From: Podospora pseudocomata
Taxonomy: Eukaryota > Ascomycota > Sordariomycetes > Sordariales > Podosporaceae
Direction of reading: 5' to 3'
NCBI RefSeq assembly: GCF_035222375.1
Contig: NC_085890.1
Location: 3,472,001 to 3,536,000 of the forward strand
Length of the DNA stretch: 64,000 bases
Each line of letters begins with the position of its first letter. Position 1 is the first letter of the stretch. The notes beneath the pieces are model-generated. The model made no database searches, had not been told where the DNA came from, and saw nothing but the letters and a program-made list of their open reading frames with translations. Of this stretch, positions 23,276 through 33,754 are shown piece by piece. Made by a program: the position numbers and the translations under genes.

Positions 23276-24384
23276 ATGTCTCTCCCCAAGACTTAGAAGC
23301 AGTGGTACGTCTAAGGAGCTGACAAGGGCTTCGACGGCTTCGTTTACCAAGACGCCGCCGTCCCCAACCCCCGGCGATAATGAGGTTCTCGTCCACCTCC
23401 GCGGCGCCTCTCTCAACTACCGCGATCTCATCATCCCCAAGGGCGAATACCCTTTCCCTCTCAACTTCCCAGTAGTAGCCTTCTCCGATGGTGCCGGTGA
23501 GGTTGTCGCTGTTGGATCAAAGGTCACAAAGTGGAAGAAGGGCGACAAAGTCCTTACTCTCTTCAACCAAGGCCATCAGAGCGGTGATATAGACATCAAG
23601 ACTAGCAAGACCGGTCTTGGTGGGTGCATTGATGGTACTCTGAGGCAGTAAGACAGTACGGTACCTTTGCCGAGACCGGTGTCGCGAACATGCCTAGCAA
23701 CTTGAACTTTGTCGAGGCTGCTTCGCTGGTGTGTACTGGCCTGACAAGCTAGAATGCGCTTTACGGGTTGAAGTCTTTGAAGAAGGGCCAGTGGGTTGTT
23801 ACTCAGGGCACTGGTGGCGTTAGTTTGTTCGCCTTGCAGGTATGTCTCAGTCCACAAGTTTAATACCTAGCTGAGGGCATAATGTTGACAGAACACAGTT
23901 CGCCAAGGCTGTTGGCGCCCATATCATCGCTACGACATCGACCGCTGAGAAGGCAGAGATGCTTAAGAAGCTTGAAGCCGACCGTGTTATTAACTACAGG
24001 GAGGATGTTAACTGGGGTGAGACTGCCCGCAAGTTGACCCCTGGCGGTGAAGGTGTGGAGCATGTTATCGAGGTCGGTGGTGCCGATACTTTCACCCAGA
24101 GCTTGAGCGCCATCAAGATGGAGGGTGTCATTTCTGTTATCGGTTCCCTCGGTAATGTGGCGCCCAAGGATAATATTCTCGAGACTCTTTATCGAGTCTG
24201 TACTGTTCGTGGCGTCTATGTCGGGTCCCGCGAGCAGCTTGAGGCTATGGTCGCTGAGATTGAGAAGCACGACATTCACCCCGTTATGGATAGGACTGTG
24301 TTCACGCTGGAGAAGGCCAAGGAGGCCTATGAATACATGTCGGCCATGAAGCACACTGGCAAGATCCCCATCACCATCGAGTAA
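23276..24384 (+). pseudogene. Zinc-type alcohol dehydrogenase / quinone oxidoreductase-like pseudogene (MDR superfamily)
   Basis: Nearly the whole protein can be followed from ATG 23276 to TAA 24382-24384: NYRDLIIPKGEYPFPLNFPV, DGAGEVVAVGSKVTKWKKGD, VVTQGTGGVSLFALQFAKAV (Rossmann glycine motif), and a C-terminal SAMKHTGKIPITIE. An intron at 23840-23898 (GTATGT...CACAG) is preserved. Lesions: in-frame TAG at about 23294 and TAA at about 23312, a one-base shift near 23370, an 8-bp insertion near 23652 that looks like a CAG-flanked duplication, and TGG-to-TAG near 23748. The last 141 codons (23959-24384) are still open. This was an NAD(P)H-dependent oxidoreductase of the MDR superfamily. Confidence 0.85.
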
Positions 24385-24531
24385 GGCTGCTAAGGGCGGC
24401 CTATAGGCACGAGGAAATCAACATTGTACATGAGAGAGTATTCAGTTGCTATTAATGACAACCACCCCTTGAATGACAAGGAACATTCCTTTCAATAGTT
24501 CAGTCTTGTATGACCTGACAGCCAATAGTAC

Positions 24532-24975
24532 TTAGTGGAGTTGTCCCGAGCTTGACGTGTCCAAAGTTTGGAACGTCTTACCTCTAGTCATGCCGTCTTT
24601 TGGTTGGTTGCTACATGCCGAGCCTGTATCTTCTGGGGTGCCCAATGCTGACCGTGATCGGGAGGGGGGTCGATCGGTTGCCGGGTTATGGCTTCTATGA
24701 CTAAATTGGAGGTTAGTCATCTTGTATAGAACACTTAGCCGTGATGACAAAGGGAAGTGACAGGGTGTTGAAAGCACTGGTTTCAACATCTTCTCCCCCA
24801 GAGATGCGGCTGACCTAGCGTCATGCAATAATGCTTCAGGAATCAAGGCCTTGAACTCAACAAGTCTCCTCGCCACAGTTGCGGCAACGGTTGACTGCAG
24901 CCCCAGTTTGACGATGATTTTGGCGATCTGGCTGACGACGCTAATAAAACCTATAATACCGATCGGGTCAGCCAT
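24532..24975 (-). pseudogene. N-terminal fragment of a fungal STAND/NLR-type protein
   Basis: ATG 24975 opens MADPIGIIGFISVVSQIAKI followed by IVKLGL. This is the signature start of the fungal N-terminal domain found on many STAND/NACHT proteins (usually MADPIG..G....Q......KFGLDW). Similarity fades after about 60 residues and the frame ends at 24532 without any NACHT domain, so it is a scrap or a very short relative. An in-frame ATG upstream at 25011 is less likely. No function assigned. Confidence 0.45.
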
Positions 24976-25059
24976 ATGTAACGGGCTGACCCCTGGCATA
25001 GACCTCGGCAACTCTCGGCCTTGATGAAGCTATTCCCAAAAAACACACGCACAGAGCAC

Positions 25060-25757
25060 GACTCCAGAACGCCATGTCGTCAAGACCACCGTCAGCATCC
25101 CGTGGCTGCAAAAGGTCAAGGTCTGCATTCGTGGAACGGGCACAAACGACTTTGGGGACATATGCGCTTTCTCCTGCTCGTACGGCTACTGCCCCATGGG
25201 GGTCTGTGTGTTCCTCGCCATGGGCACCGAGAGGAAGAAGCCGCCGTACACGGGGGTCGTCGCCTTCCCAGTGGCTAGCCGCAGTGCTGATTACTCGGGC
25301 CTGTGTTCCTTCAACTACAATCTCGGCAAGATTGGAGACAGGGCTGCCTATCCGACATTTGTGGGACGGCGGAGGCGCCGCTGGTCATCCCAATAGTGTT
25401 CCCCTTTCCTGCCCTTTAACTGCACAGGTGGTCAGGGGCCACCAGGCTGGGAGGGTCTCTGTTCCTACGCGTGCAACTTTGGCTTCTGTCCCTCCAACAT
25501 TTGTACCTGCACCCAAACCGGAACGCTGAACGTACCGCCACCAAAGATCAGGGACACCGTAGACAGTTCCCTGAACCCCAAGGTCAATGACTGGGCCTTT
25601 GTGATTTTGCCTGTCCCAGAGGCTACTGTACCGAAGGGTCCTGCAATCAGAGCCCAGCTTCAAGGGGGGGACTGGCAGCACCGATTGCTCCCAACATCTG
25701 GAGTAACCCGGATGATCCCACCCCCTTGGCTGGGGATGTTGCAAGTGTCGGTTTAAT
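25060..25757 (+). pseudogene. Cysteine-rich C-terminal part of a GH71-like alpha-1,3-glucanase, catalytic domain missing
   Basis: One frame carries three modules of the kind that end many fungal GH71 (mutanase) enzymes: CIRGTGTNDFGDICAFSCSY then GYCP (about 25124-25200); DYSGLCSFNYNLG (about 25290-25335); and EGLCSYACNFGFCPSNICTC (about 25451-25510). The frame has one in-frame TAG at 25394-25396 and ends near 25755. No GH71 catalytic part lies upstream; the STAND fragment starts there on the other strand. Assignment rests on recalled cysteine spacing. Confidence 0.45.
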
Positions 25758-26265
25758 CGGCTCGGTTCAGAACAGGCATTTCTGATCGCTCTTAGGATCG
25801 ATGAACTTCCAGACGTTGCGGGTGGCCGCTTCTGCAATCAGGTGGTCGTTTCATGTCCTCCAATTGTCGGGATTGGTAAGGTTGATTTGTTCGGTGGTAG
25901 CCATGTTTGTGGCGATGTCGGTCGCTATGGCGTTCGCGATGTTGTCGTGGCTGTTACTTCGATTGCTACGCGGAAGTACTGATGCTAACCGGGCTCATAA
26001 CTGTTGGAAAGACCAATAGCCACGTATCCACAGTATCACAGGTTGAAGCACTTACAATTGGAGCATGAGAAGCTGTAGGGCGGGCAGTGTGTTGATTAAG
26101 CTGCAGATGTTCGATGTCCCGCTCAATGTCGGTCAGGCGACGCCCAGACCCTGATAACCCTGATACTCCTGTTCTGCCAGTGACTTGGTTCCCCTGAATT
26201 TACCGCCCTGTCCATCCTGATGATTCAACACCACCTAATATACCCCTTTCTCACCATAATTCATC
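25758..26265. other. Gene-free stretch
   Basis: A short open frame (about 25800-25990) may be more of the glucanase-like relic, but I recognise nothing in it. Confidence 0.35.
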
Positions 26266-26384
26266 ACATACGACCATATGCAGTAGAAAGCTCGGGATCC
26301 CGTCCGCTCTCCCCTAGATAAACTACTGACAGCCGGACTAGTACTCAGGTGGGTGACCACTGGGGAATCCCTGGTGTTGTATGT
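26266..26384 (+). rRNA. 5S rRNA gene, Neurospora-type dispersed copy
   Basis: ACATACGACCATA at the 5' end, CCCGTCCGCTC inside, GGTGGGTGACCAC and the terminal GTTGTATGT match filamentous-ascomycete 5S rRNA over 119 nt. The two ends pair (ACATACGAC with GTTGTATGT). Helix II differs from the Neurospora sequence I remember but remains paired (GCAGTAG with CTACTGAC, one bulge), which argues for a selected variant. A T-rich terminator-like stretch follows (26385-26410). Single dispersed copies are usual in this class of fungi. Confidence 0.88.
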
Positions 26385-27162
26385 CTTTGCTGTTCTTTTG
26401 ACTTCTTTTTATTAACGTCTTCGTTGTGAAGGTGCGGACATATTTTTGTTGCTGTAAATTAGCCCAGACATTAGCCATTCAGCGAGCTTTTTGTCCCTAG
26501 ATCAAAAGTTTGAACATACCAAAAAGGGCTTTTTACTCACTTTTCCGACCCGAACTTACTGCGACGCCCTCCCAGCCATGTTGATCACACTGGTCAACGT
26601 AGTTACGTGCCGCAACAACGGTCTCAAACCTACTCTTCCCGCCTGTAATCCTCCCGAATGGCTATCACCGTTACCAGCGATACTGCACGCGTAGCTCCAC
26701 GGACGGCAAATTCTGGGCTTGCCATGAGTGCTACAACATCTTCGATGCAGAGGTAACAATTTCGTCAGCCCGTTATACATCACGCCATTCACGTTGACGG
26801 TGGAGTGCGCTTTATTTTGTCAACCGCTTGACTGGATCAGGAGCGCCGATGCCTGGCCTCGAGGCCATGGCGGCCAGTCACACTATGCCAATGTCACGCA
26901 AACTTTGGGACCCGGGCATAAGACTACCTAGCTTCAGTCTTCGTGTTATAGTCGGGCAAGCTTCGTCAAAGCTCCAGGCGACCTGCAGCTCTCAACTGAC
27001 ACACGACTGCCCCGCCACAACACATCAATTACACCAACTCGTCCACTGGCAAAAAAGAACAGCATACCAACAGATATCCGAGATGCTGACGCGATAATCC
27101 GAGTATGTTCGTATCACCGACGCGACCTTGACCTCGTCGTCGTCCGTTCGCGCCCACACGAC
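26385..27162. other. Gene-free stretch with weak coding traces
   Basis: Fragments such as GYHRYQRYCTRSSTDGKFWA with nearby cysteines (about 26660-26750, plus strand) look like protein but cannot be assigned. They may belong to another broken gene. Confidence 0.3.
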
Positions 27163-28087
27163 ATGCAGGCGGTCCAGACATCTCTTCAGGCCGCCTTCGG
27201 GACATTGCCGACCGCTAAACTTGGGATCTTTGATCATATCCCTGTGGAACTCCTGTTTCTGGTGCTCCGTAACCTCGACATTCGTTCTTTCTTCTACTTC
27301 CGTCAAATCAACCGGCGAGCTCGCGTCCTTTCAACCGGACTCTACGAATATCAACTGGTCTCCAAGCATGGCCTGGAGGGCCTGTGAGGTCTATTGCGCG
27401 CCGGGCTTGCTCACTGCTTCACCATTGTCTACCTTTACCGGCCTCTCGTAACGGATAAATGCTCAACCTGTGGTGGTTTTGGAGGGTTCTTGTTCCTCTT
27501 TACCGCTGAGAGATGTTGCTTCGACTGCCTCCAGTCTTCAGCCCACTATCGTGTCCTCCCTCCATCTGCTTTCGCCAAAATTGCACATATTTCTCCAAGT
27601 CGGCTCCTGCACCTATCGGGGCCAGCTTTGCAGACCGTGCCTGGCACCTATAACATGATGGATACACCGGCCAGACGACCGAAGTATTTGATACTTGAAG
27701 AGAGCGCCACACAAATGCTTCTTGCCGCTAAAGCCATCAACCAAGACGCGACTCGAAAATCTGAGAATCCGCAGAGAGCAGCCAGAACAACGCCTTATGG
27801 CAGCGACGGCATATCCGTGCTACAGTTTGGAGAATGTCAAACTCGAGCGTGGTGTCAGTTGCAAGGGCTGCCAAGTTCGTTTGGAACGCCTTCGCGGTGA
27901 TTCGCATCGGCTTGCCCGAGACCGGACTTTTTCGACACAGGGCTTCTTATCTCACTTTACAGCATGTGTCGAAACACAGCATACCTGGGCGGAGAGCGAA
28001 GATGGAATGCGGCCTGCCAATGAACCAGAGCTTACTCGCCGCTGTGGTTATTTCACGCGGCTTGGCTCTGACGGGCTTCCTAGATGA
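27163..28087 (+). pseudogene. F-box protein pseudogene
   Basis: ATG 27163 leads into a clear F-box (FDHIPVELLFLVLRNLDIRS then FFYFRQINRRAR), followed by a cysteine-bearing segment (TDKCSTCGGFGGF, AERCCFDCLQ) and a long tail with SLENVKLERGVSCKGCQVRL. This plan is shared by a family of fungal F-box proteins, presumed SCF ubiquitin-ligase adaptors. TGA at 27385-27387 interrupts the frame (probably once CGA, as GLEGL*GLLRA reads through), and a one-base shift near 27755 moves the tail into another frame, open to 28087. Decay is slight, so loss is probably recent. Confidence 0.75.
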
Positions 28088-29520
28088 CAGTTTGGAATAT
28101 GTTTTATACAGGCGCCCATGACGCACAATATGTACGCTAGCTATACTTTCAACGTACCCACGCGTCATAAACTGCCCACTTCGACAAAAGCTGTTGAGGT
28201 CAGGCCAAGCATGGGCTGCTTGACTCGGGTGTTTCATATCCCACGCTGATGTACTTTTATACTACAGGGGCCTCTGTCCACCTCTTCATTCTCAGTAATT
28301 AAACAATCCTTCCCCTGCGTCCTACCTATCAACAAAAGATTTGAACCTTGTACATCCCAGGAGTTTAGCTCTTCGCAACTGATTGGCTCGCTTTAGCGAA
28401 GGGTAAGTTGTCCACATGCATTCAATGATTCATTTCCTTGCTGTCTTTTCCCATGTATAAGGGATTTTGGAGCCCAGATTGAACTTGGAAATGTCTAAAT
28501 GCCCAACGAATCATGAAGCTGTTAGAAGATCACGCATAAGAGCAATATTGTGATGGCACTGGCGCGCAGCGCCCCAGCACCATCACCATATATATATACA
28601 CCACTGATCGGAGTCAAGCCCTCAAGCTTGACTCACCTGTAACTTTTGATAGCAATCACAGTTGGCTTGGTGCAGTGGTTCTGCCTACCGTGATAAATAT
28701 GATGAATTGATCTAACACACTACAGTACTGTCCTTCCAGCCATCAGAAGCGGTATCGTACCGGCCGTTTGCTCCTGCGCCGACACAACCGGTCTACTCCC
28801 TTTGGGTCCGAAAAGTACGCCTTCTTAGTTGTAGGATATACCAAGTGTCTCTCGCAATAGTTGGCCGAAATCCTGTCCACGCCAAATCCCACGCAAACCG
28901 CGTCACGTTGACCATCTCCCCCGCTCTGATAAAGCGAGGTGATTCCCGGGGCGATGACTTTAGCACGGAAAAAGTGGTTTGCCAGAGTGAAGTTATCCGC
29001 GGACACTCAACTAGACAGTAAATTCACAAGCATATCGCTTCTGCATTCAAGTTGGGTGGTATCAGTCGGTTGGCCAAGTGGATGATGTCAGTGTTTTCAG
29101 CCAAAGGGGCGACGGGAACATAAGAGTGGCGAGGCTATTGTAAGGCGTTGGAGTACTGGGTTGATGGGAAGGAAGGGAACATCGAATGGGAAAAAAGAAG
29201 AAGAGGGGGAAGTGCAGTTGGTGAATATTTGAGTATTGAACCCATCATCCAGTCAGTGGAAACAAAGATAGGAAGGCATCTACTTACCTACATTCGGTGA
29301 AATGCTGCTGTTTCTCCTAGCTTTAGAAGCCCACATGACAACATCTCGTAGACTCGTCAGCAAGAATCCCATAAATGGCACTACCGTGACGTCTACCCGA
29401 CAGCGACATTCCCGAGGAAGAATATGTGTATGTAAAGGAAATTCAACGTCTTTGTGGCGCAGCCAGCTACCAGCAACTTGAGCTGACATTCCAACCACAT
29501 ATCATCACCAACACACAAAA
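28088..29520. other. Gene-poor stretch between accessory and core halves
   Basis: Contains an imperfect hairpin near 28548-28584, a short TA microsatellite, a perfect 9-bp inverted repeat at 28613-28636, and a minus-strand frame at 29006-28743 (87 codons, three Cys in the pattern VCVGFG, NYCERH, RLCRRR) that I cannot assign and doubt is a gene. Confidence 0.35.
28613..28636. repeat. Perfect 9-bp inverted repeat
   Basis: GAGTCAAGC and GCTTGACTC separated by 6 bp. The AGTCAAGC core resembles the end of Fot1-type inverted repeats as I remember them, so it might be a collapsed MITE; this is weak. Confidence 0.45.
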
Positions 29521-29594
29521 GCCCGTGTGGCGCAATTGGTTAGCGCGTCAGACTTTTAATCTGAATGTTGCGAGTTCGAGTCTCGCCATGGGCG
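29521..29594 (+). tRNA. tRNA-Lys (anticodon TTT)
   Basis: Full cloverleaf without intron: acceptor GCCCGTG/CATGGGC, D-arm GCGC/GCGC, anticodon stem TCAGA/TCTGA around loop CTTTTAA, T-arm GCGAG/CTCGC with loop TTCGAGT, discriminator G at 29594. Confidence 0.97.
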
Positions 29595-30095
29595 TTGTTG
29601 ATGGAGATATTGTCTCCTCTTTTGCTGTCATCTTCTTTCTTTTGGCTTTGTTGATGGGTCATGTCTTTTTTTTTGGGGGGCTGTAGCCATCTCTGGTTTT
29701 GCGTGACGAGGTTGGTGCCCAGTGGAGTGATGCAGGAACAAAACGCTGATGGCAATGGGCACGACCTCCAGAAAGTCATGCTGTGAAGTACATACAGTAG
29801 TAGGTACTTACTTATTGCTACAAGTGTATGGTATAACAGAAGAATGGCTAAATCCGCTACAAGCTATTTACATGGTCCTATCACACGCGGGCGCGCATGG
29901 TCCCATATATAAGCTTGTAGAGCCTCCATCCCAAGCATGGCTAAGGTAGAAGAAAAGCGATGCGCCCAAGCCAGAATCTAACCCGGCCTCTTCCATGATG
30001 CACATCACTCTGCCTTCTTTTTTCCTTTGTGCGTTGGCTTGCCTTGCCAGTTCGTGAGACCTTTGGGCAGTCAAGCTCCAACCCCATAACCACCC
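29595..30095. other. Intergenic
   Basis: T-run just after the tRNA (about 29667-29676) suits a Pol III terminator. The rest is the presumed 3' region of the PHD-finger gene. No other feature seen. Confidence 0.4.
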
Positions 30096-31753
30096 TTAAA
30101 CCTTCATCCCATTTTCCAACACTTTCCTCCCGCGATCATCATATACTATCGAGCTGAACGCCTCAAAGTCTTCCCCTTCCGCATCCAAAAGCCCCCTTTC
30201 ATCCAGCACATCAGCCCCAAGCCTAGCATACAGTCCCTTCCCCGGCTTCGGCCACAATAACGTCAGTGGATCTTCCTCGTCCTCCTCCTCCTGCTGCCCA
30301 GCCGTCCGATCCTGGCTACCTCTCGCACTCCCATTGGACTGGACCTTTCTCATAAAATTAATCTGTTGCCAACACCCTCGTTAGCAAGCTGAACATATCA
30401 TCTCAAGGAGAGTAAAAGCAAAGAACCCTGACAAAGGAAAAAAAAAGGATACCATACCCCTTGCCCAGTAGGATTAGCATTCGCCCTCGTAAACAAACCT
30501 TCTGTTGTACCCCCGGCAAAAAGCCCCCTCGGCGCACCACTCGCGTCAACCCCCGTGTCCACCACCGGACTAGGGAAAATTGGCAAATCAGGATGAAGCT
30601 CCAAGCTCGTCATCAACAAACCAACAAGCTCCTGTGCTGGCAAGGTAGACAAGTACGCTCTTTTCTGCTGGACGCTCTTCCCAGCCCAGCTCTCCTTCTT
30701 TGGCGGCCCCCTGGGAACATGCTCTTGCTTCAGCTTCTTCGCATGACTGCCCTGTCTTTCCTTCTTGGCGGCACACTCCGAGCAGAACCAGTTCTTGCTC
30801 GTGTTCTTGACGATGTCATCTGACACGAACGGGTCGTGACAGTACTGATGCCAGCCCGCATCACACCCGTCGCAGAAAACAATCTGGTTGCTGCTCGGGG
30901 AGTGCATCCTGCTGCACTTCTTGCAGAGAGCCTGCTCGGCGGTCCGCTTGCCGTAGTGGACTCGTTTCTTGGTGGCCGCTTCCATGGCTGCTGGGTTGTA
31001 GGCGTCGGGCTTCTGAACCTGCCTACCGGATTTGGTCATGGTGGCGGTTGGGGTGCTGTCACCACCACCGCCGGCTGAGAAGGGGCCATTGCCGGTGCTG
31101 GCGGTGGTAGGGGTTTCTACTTCAGAATCCGAGTCGGAGATGCCGCTGATATCTGCTGACTGGCCTTTGAGGCGCTGGCGATGCTTGTTACTATGGCCGG
31201 TGGCCCGACTGTTGGGTTTGCCTTTGGCTTTCTTGACTTTGCTATCGGAGGAGAGGACCTTTGGGGCAGTAGAGGACTTGGTAGGGGTATTCTTGGAGGA
31301 GCCGGTAAGGCCAGCGGTGACTTTACGGATGGCGCTCATGCCGGAGGTGCTCTTGTTGGATGGCGGGATAGCTAGTGAGGGCGCTGGCAATGGCACAGAG
31401 GGAGCTCTCATGGAGAGTGGTGCGGTGGCAGGCATTTGCATGGACATCTGGGATGATGTGTTCATGCTCATGACCAGTCTTCTCTTGACATCCTCATATG
31501 TGGCTGAGGGGATGCTCGCCGTGATAGACGGTGAGCGAGAGGCCTGCGAAAGGGCCGCTCCGAGATTACTAGGCTCTCCTTTCAGTCGCTTGAGAATCAT
31601 CTGAGTAGCCGCTGAGAACTGAGGGATGTATGCTGCCGAGGGACCGGTGCTGGGAGCACGCGGTGTCAACCCAGTCGCCAGGGATGGAGTGGTCTTCGGG
31701 GCATCTTTCGGCGCGTCAACAGTCCCTTCTTTTGGCTTCTCTGAATTAGACAT
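30096..31753 (-). CDS. PHD-finger protein (putative chromatin reader)
   Basis: Exons 31753-30458 and 30362-30096, intron 30457-30363 (GTATGG...CAACAG, phase 0), 520 residues. A long Ser/Thr/Pro/Lys-rich, probably disordered N-terminal part precedes one PHD finger with all eight zinc ligands: Cys277, Cys280, Cys294, Cys297, His302, Cys305, Cys324, Cys327 (C4HC3), with QIVFCDGCDAGWH as its core. PHD fingers usually read histone H3 tails. The C-terminus has an acidic stretch (QQEEEDEEDP). ATG 31753 was chosen because the upstream extension of the frame has no better ATG. It is divergent from nothing close: the CoA-transferase is also on the minus strand, 436 bp upstream. Confidence 0.88.
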
Positions 31754-32189
31754 GATGATGACCTGTGGTAACAGCTGTTTTGTTAGAGATTGGTCGAAAG
31801 AGTCGGGTTGCAACCTTAAGCCGAAAGTAGCCCAGAAAACGAGTTGTGCATAAATAAAATGTATAACTGAAGACAGATGCCTCCCTTGTATCGTCTGCAG
31901 TGTGGGAAGGTGTTCTTGGTGATATTCCGATTATTTCGTTGTGAAGGTGTCGGTTAGCAGAGTCGCAACAAGATGCTTGGAATAATTCACTGAATGGTCT
32001 GATGATGGAAGTCGCGGTGCTGGAACTTGGTGGTCCGTTCTTCTGAGGCACGTGGCTGTCACGTGCATTACCCTAACCCGCGAGGCCATCATGAACTTTT
32101 ACACGCCTCCTGATTTGACAAGCCGGACCTCACGGGTTGTTCAAAGAAATCTATGAGAAAACTATATGAATGGGTGGCTCATGTCGTCT
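31754..32189. promoter_or_regulatory. Intergenic, promoter of PHD-finger gene and 3' region of CoA-transferase gene
   Basis: No gene seen. CACGTG occurs in the TGTCACGTGCAT context near 32052-32065, a possible bHLH-type site. Confidence 0.35.
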
Positions 32190-33754
32190 CTATCTAACCA
32201 CACCACTTTCTCTCAGTGCTTGGATTTGGTTGTCATCCATACCAAGATGCTCTCTCAAGATCTCATTGGTATTTTGTCCGAGAGTCGGTGGTGGTGTTCG
32301 TACTCTCGGCTTACTGTGGGAGTATTTGATCGGTGTGTTGACCAGCTTGATGGGACCGCAATCCCCATGTTCCACTTCTACCACCATATTCCTTGCCTGT
32401 GTATGCTCATGGGTCAACGTAGTCAGGACATCATTGACAGCAGCATAAGGCATGCCCTTGCCCTCAAAGATATCAAGCCACTCCTGTGTTGTTTTTGTTA
32501 CCGTGATTTTCTCAATCTCGGCTTCTAGCTCATTCCGGTGTGCTACCCTGGAAGCATTGATCTTATACCTTTCATCTTCCTTCCACTCTGGACGACCAAG
32601 GCCATCGCAAAGAATTCCGAACAAACGATCATTTCCCCCACCAAAGAGGATATCACCATCTTTTGTCTCAAAAGACTTGTAAGGGACAATAGAGGCTAGC
32701 AGAGGTCAGAAGGAGATACTACAATGGTTTGAACATGTAAAACTTACGATGAGCTGTGCCCCATCGGCCGGTATCCTTCTCCCCACTGATTAAGCTGCTG
32801 CTGGCAATATTTGCCAAAGTTGCAGTCTGACAGTCACTCAGTGCAGCGTCAATATGCTGGCCTTTTCCAGTTTTGGCTCGGGCGAGCAGTGCAGCCATAA
32901 TGCTGTTGCTTGTGTACAGGCCTGTCGTCAGGTCTGTTACTGCAACACCAACCTTGACTGGAGGGCCGTCTCTGGCGCCAGTGATATGCATCAGACCAAA
33001 TTCGGCTTCTACCATCACATCGTAGCCGGCACGCTTGGAGTAAGGCCCGTTTTGGCCATATCCTGTGATGGAGGCATAGATAAGAGCTGGGTTGATCTTG
33101 TGGATGGTTTCAAAGTCCAGTCCATACTTCTTGAGCGCTCCTGGTATGTAATTCTCGACGAGAATATCACACTTGGCAGCTAGCTTATGAAGGATTTCGA
33201 TCCCGGCTGGGTCTTGAAATGACAGGGCCAGGGACTTCTTGTTGCGGTTAACCTAAAGACGAATCAGCCTTCAATTTTCCTGAGCGGCATCCTGATCCAA
33301 AGACCTACCCCGAGAAAGTAGGCAGACTCCCCAGGCCCTTCAAGAGCTGAGCCAGACTTGTAGCTTGCATATGGAGGTCCCCAAGCCCTGGTGTCATCGC
33401 CTCTGACCGGATGCTCAATTTTGATTACTTCTGCTCTCAACTGATGTTAGTCCGGGTTTTCCAATTCGGAAGCGGGCAGTACTTACCCGAGGTCACCCAG
33501 GATTTGTGTACAGTAGGGCTACAAGAAACACATATGAATAAGTCTCATGCTTTGACGCCTTGAGCTTGGAGGAGTCTTACACCGGCGAGAACTCTGGTCA
33601 TATCCAACACACGATATCCCTCGAGTGGAAGAGTGACGTCTCCCGAAGCTGCCGAGCCGGAGAGCGTTCGGAAGGCTCCCGGGCCGGGTCCGAAACGCCG
33701 GCCCGTTCCGCGGAGCTGCAGGAGAGCACGGGGGACGCCAAGTATGCGGCTCAT
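32190..33754 (-). CDS. Class III CoA-transferase (CaiB/BaiF, SUGCT-like), mitochondrial
   Basis: Moves CoA between carboxylic acids through an aspartyl-CoA intermediate. Five exons on the minus strand: 33754-33581, 33518-33487, 33435-33309, 33252-32748, 32695-32190; phases agree, about 447 residues. N-terminal [20 protein letters not shown] with further Arg/Ser/Ala looks like a mitochondrial presequence. Conserved family blocks: [59 protein letters not shown], and [13 protein letters not shown], which holds the expected catalytic Asp. The pattern is close to succinate-hydroxymethylglutarate CoA-transferase (human SUGCT); the exact acyl partners are inference. The 32-nt second exon is notably small. 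Confidence 0.88.

Noticed and set aside
24532-24975. Complete small gene on the minus strand
   Set aside because: Only about 60 residues resemble the STAND N-terminal domain; the rest is unlike any family and the domain that should follow is absent.
31032-31604. 190-codon plus-strand frame inside the PHD-finger gene
   Set aside because: Antisense shadow of the Ser/Ala/Thr-rich coding region.
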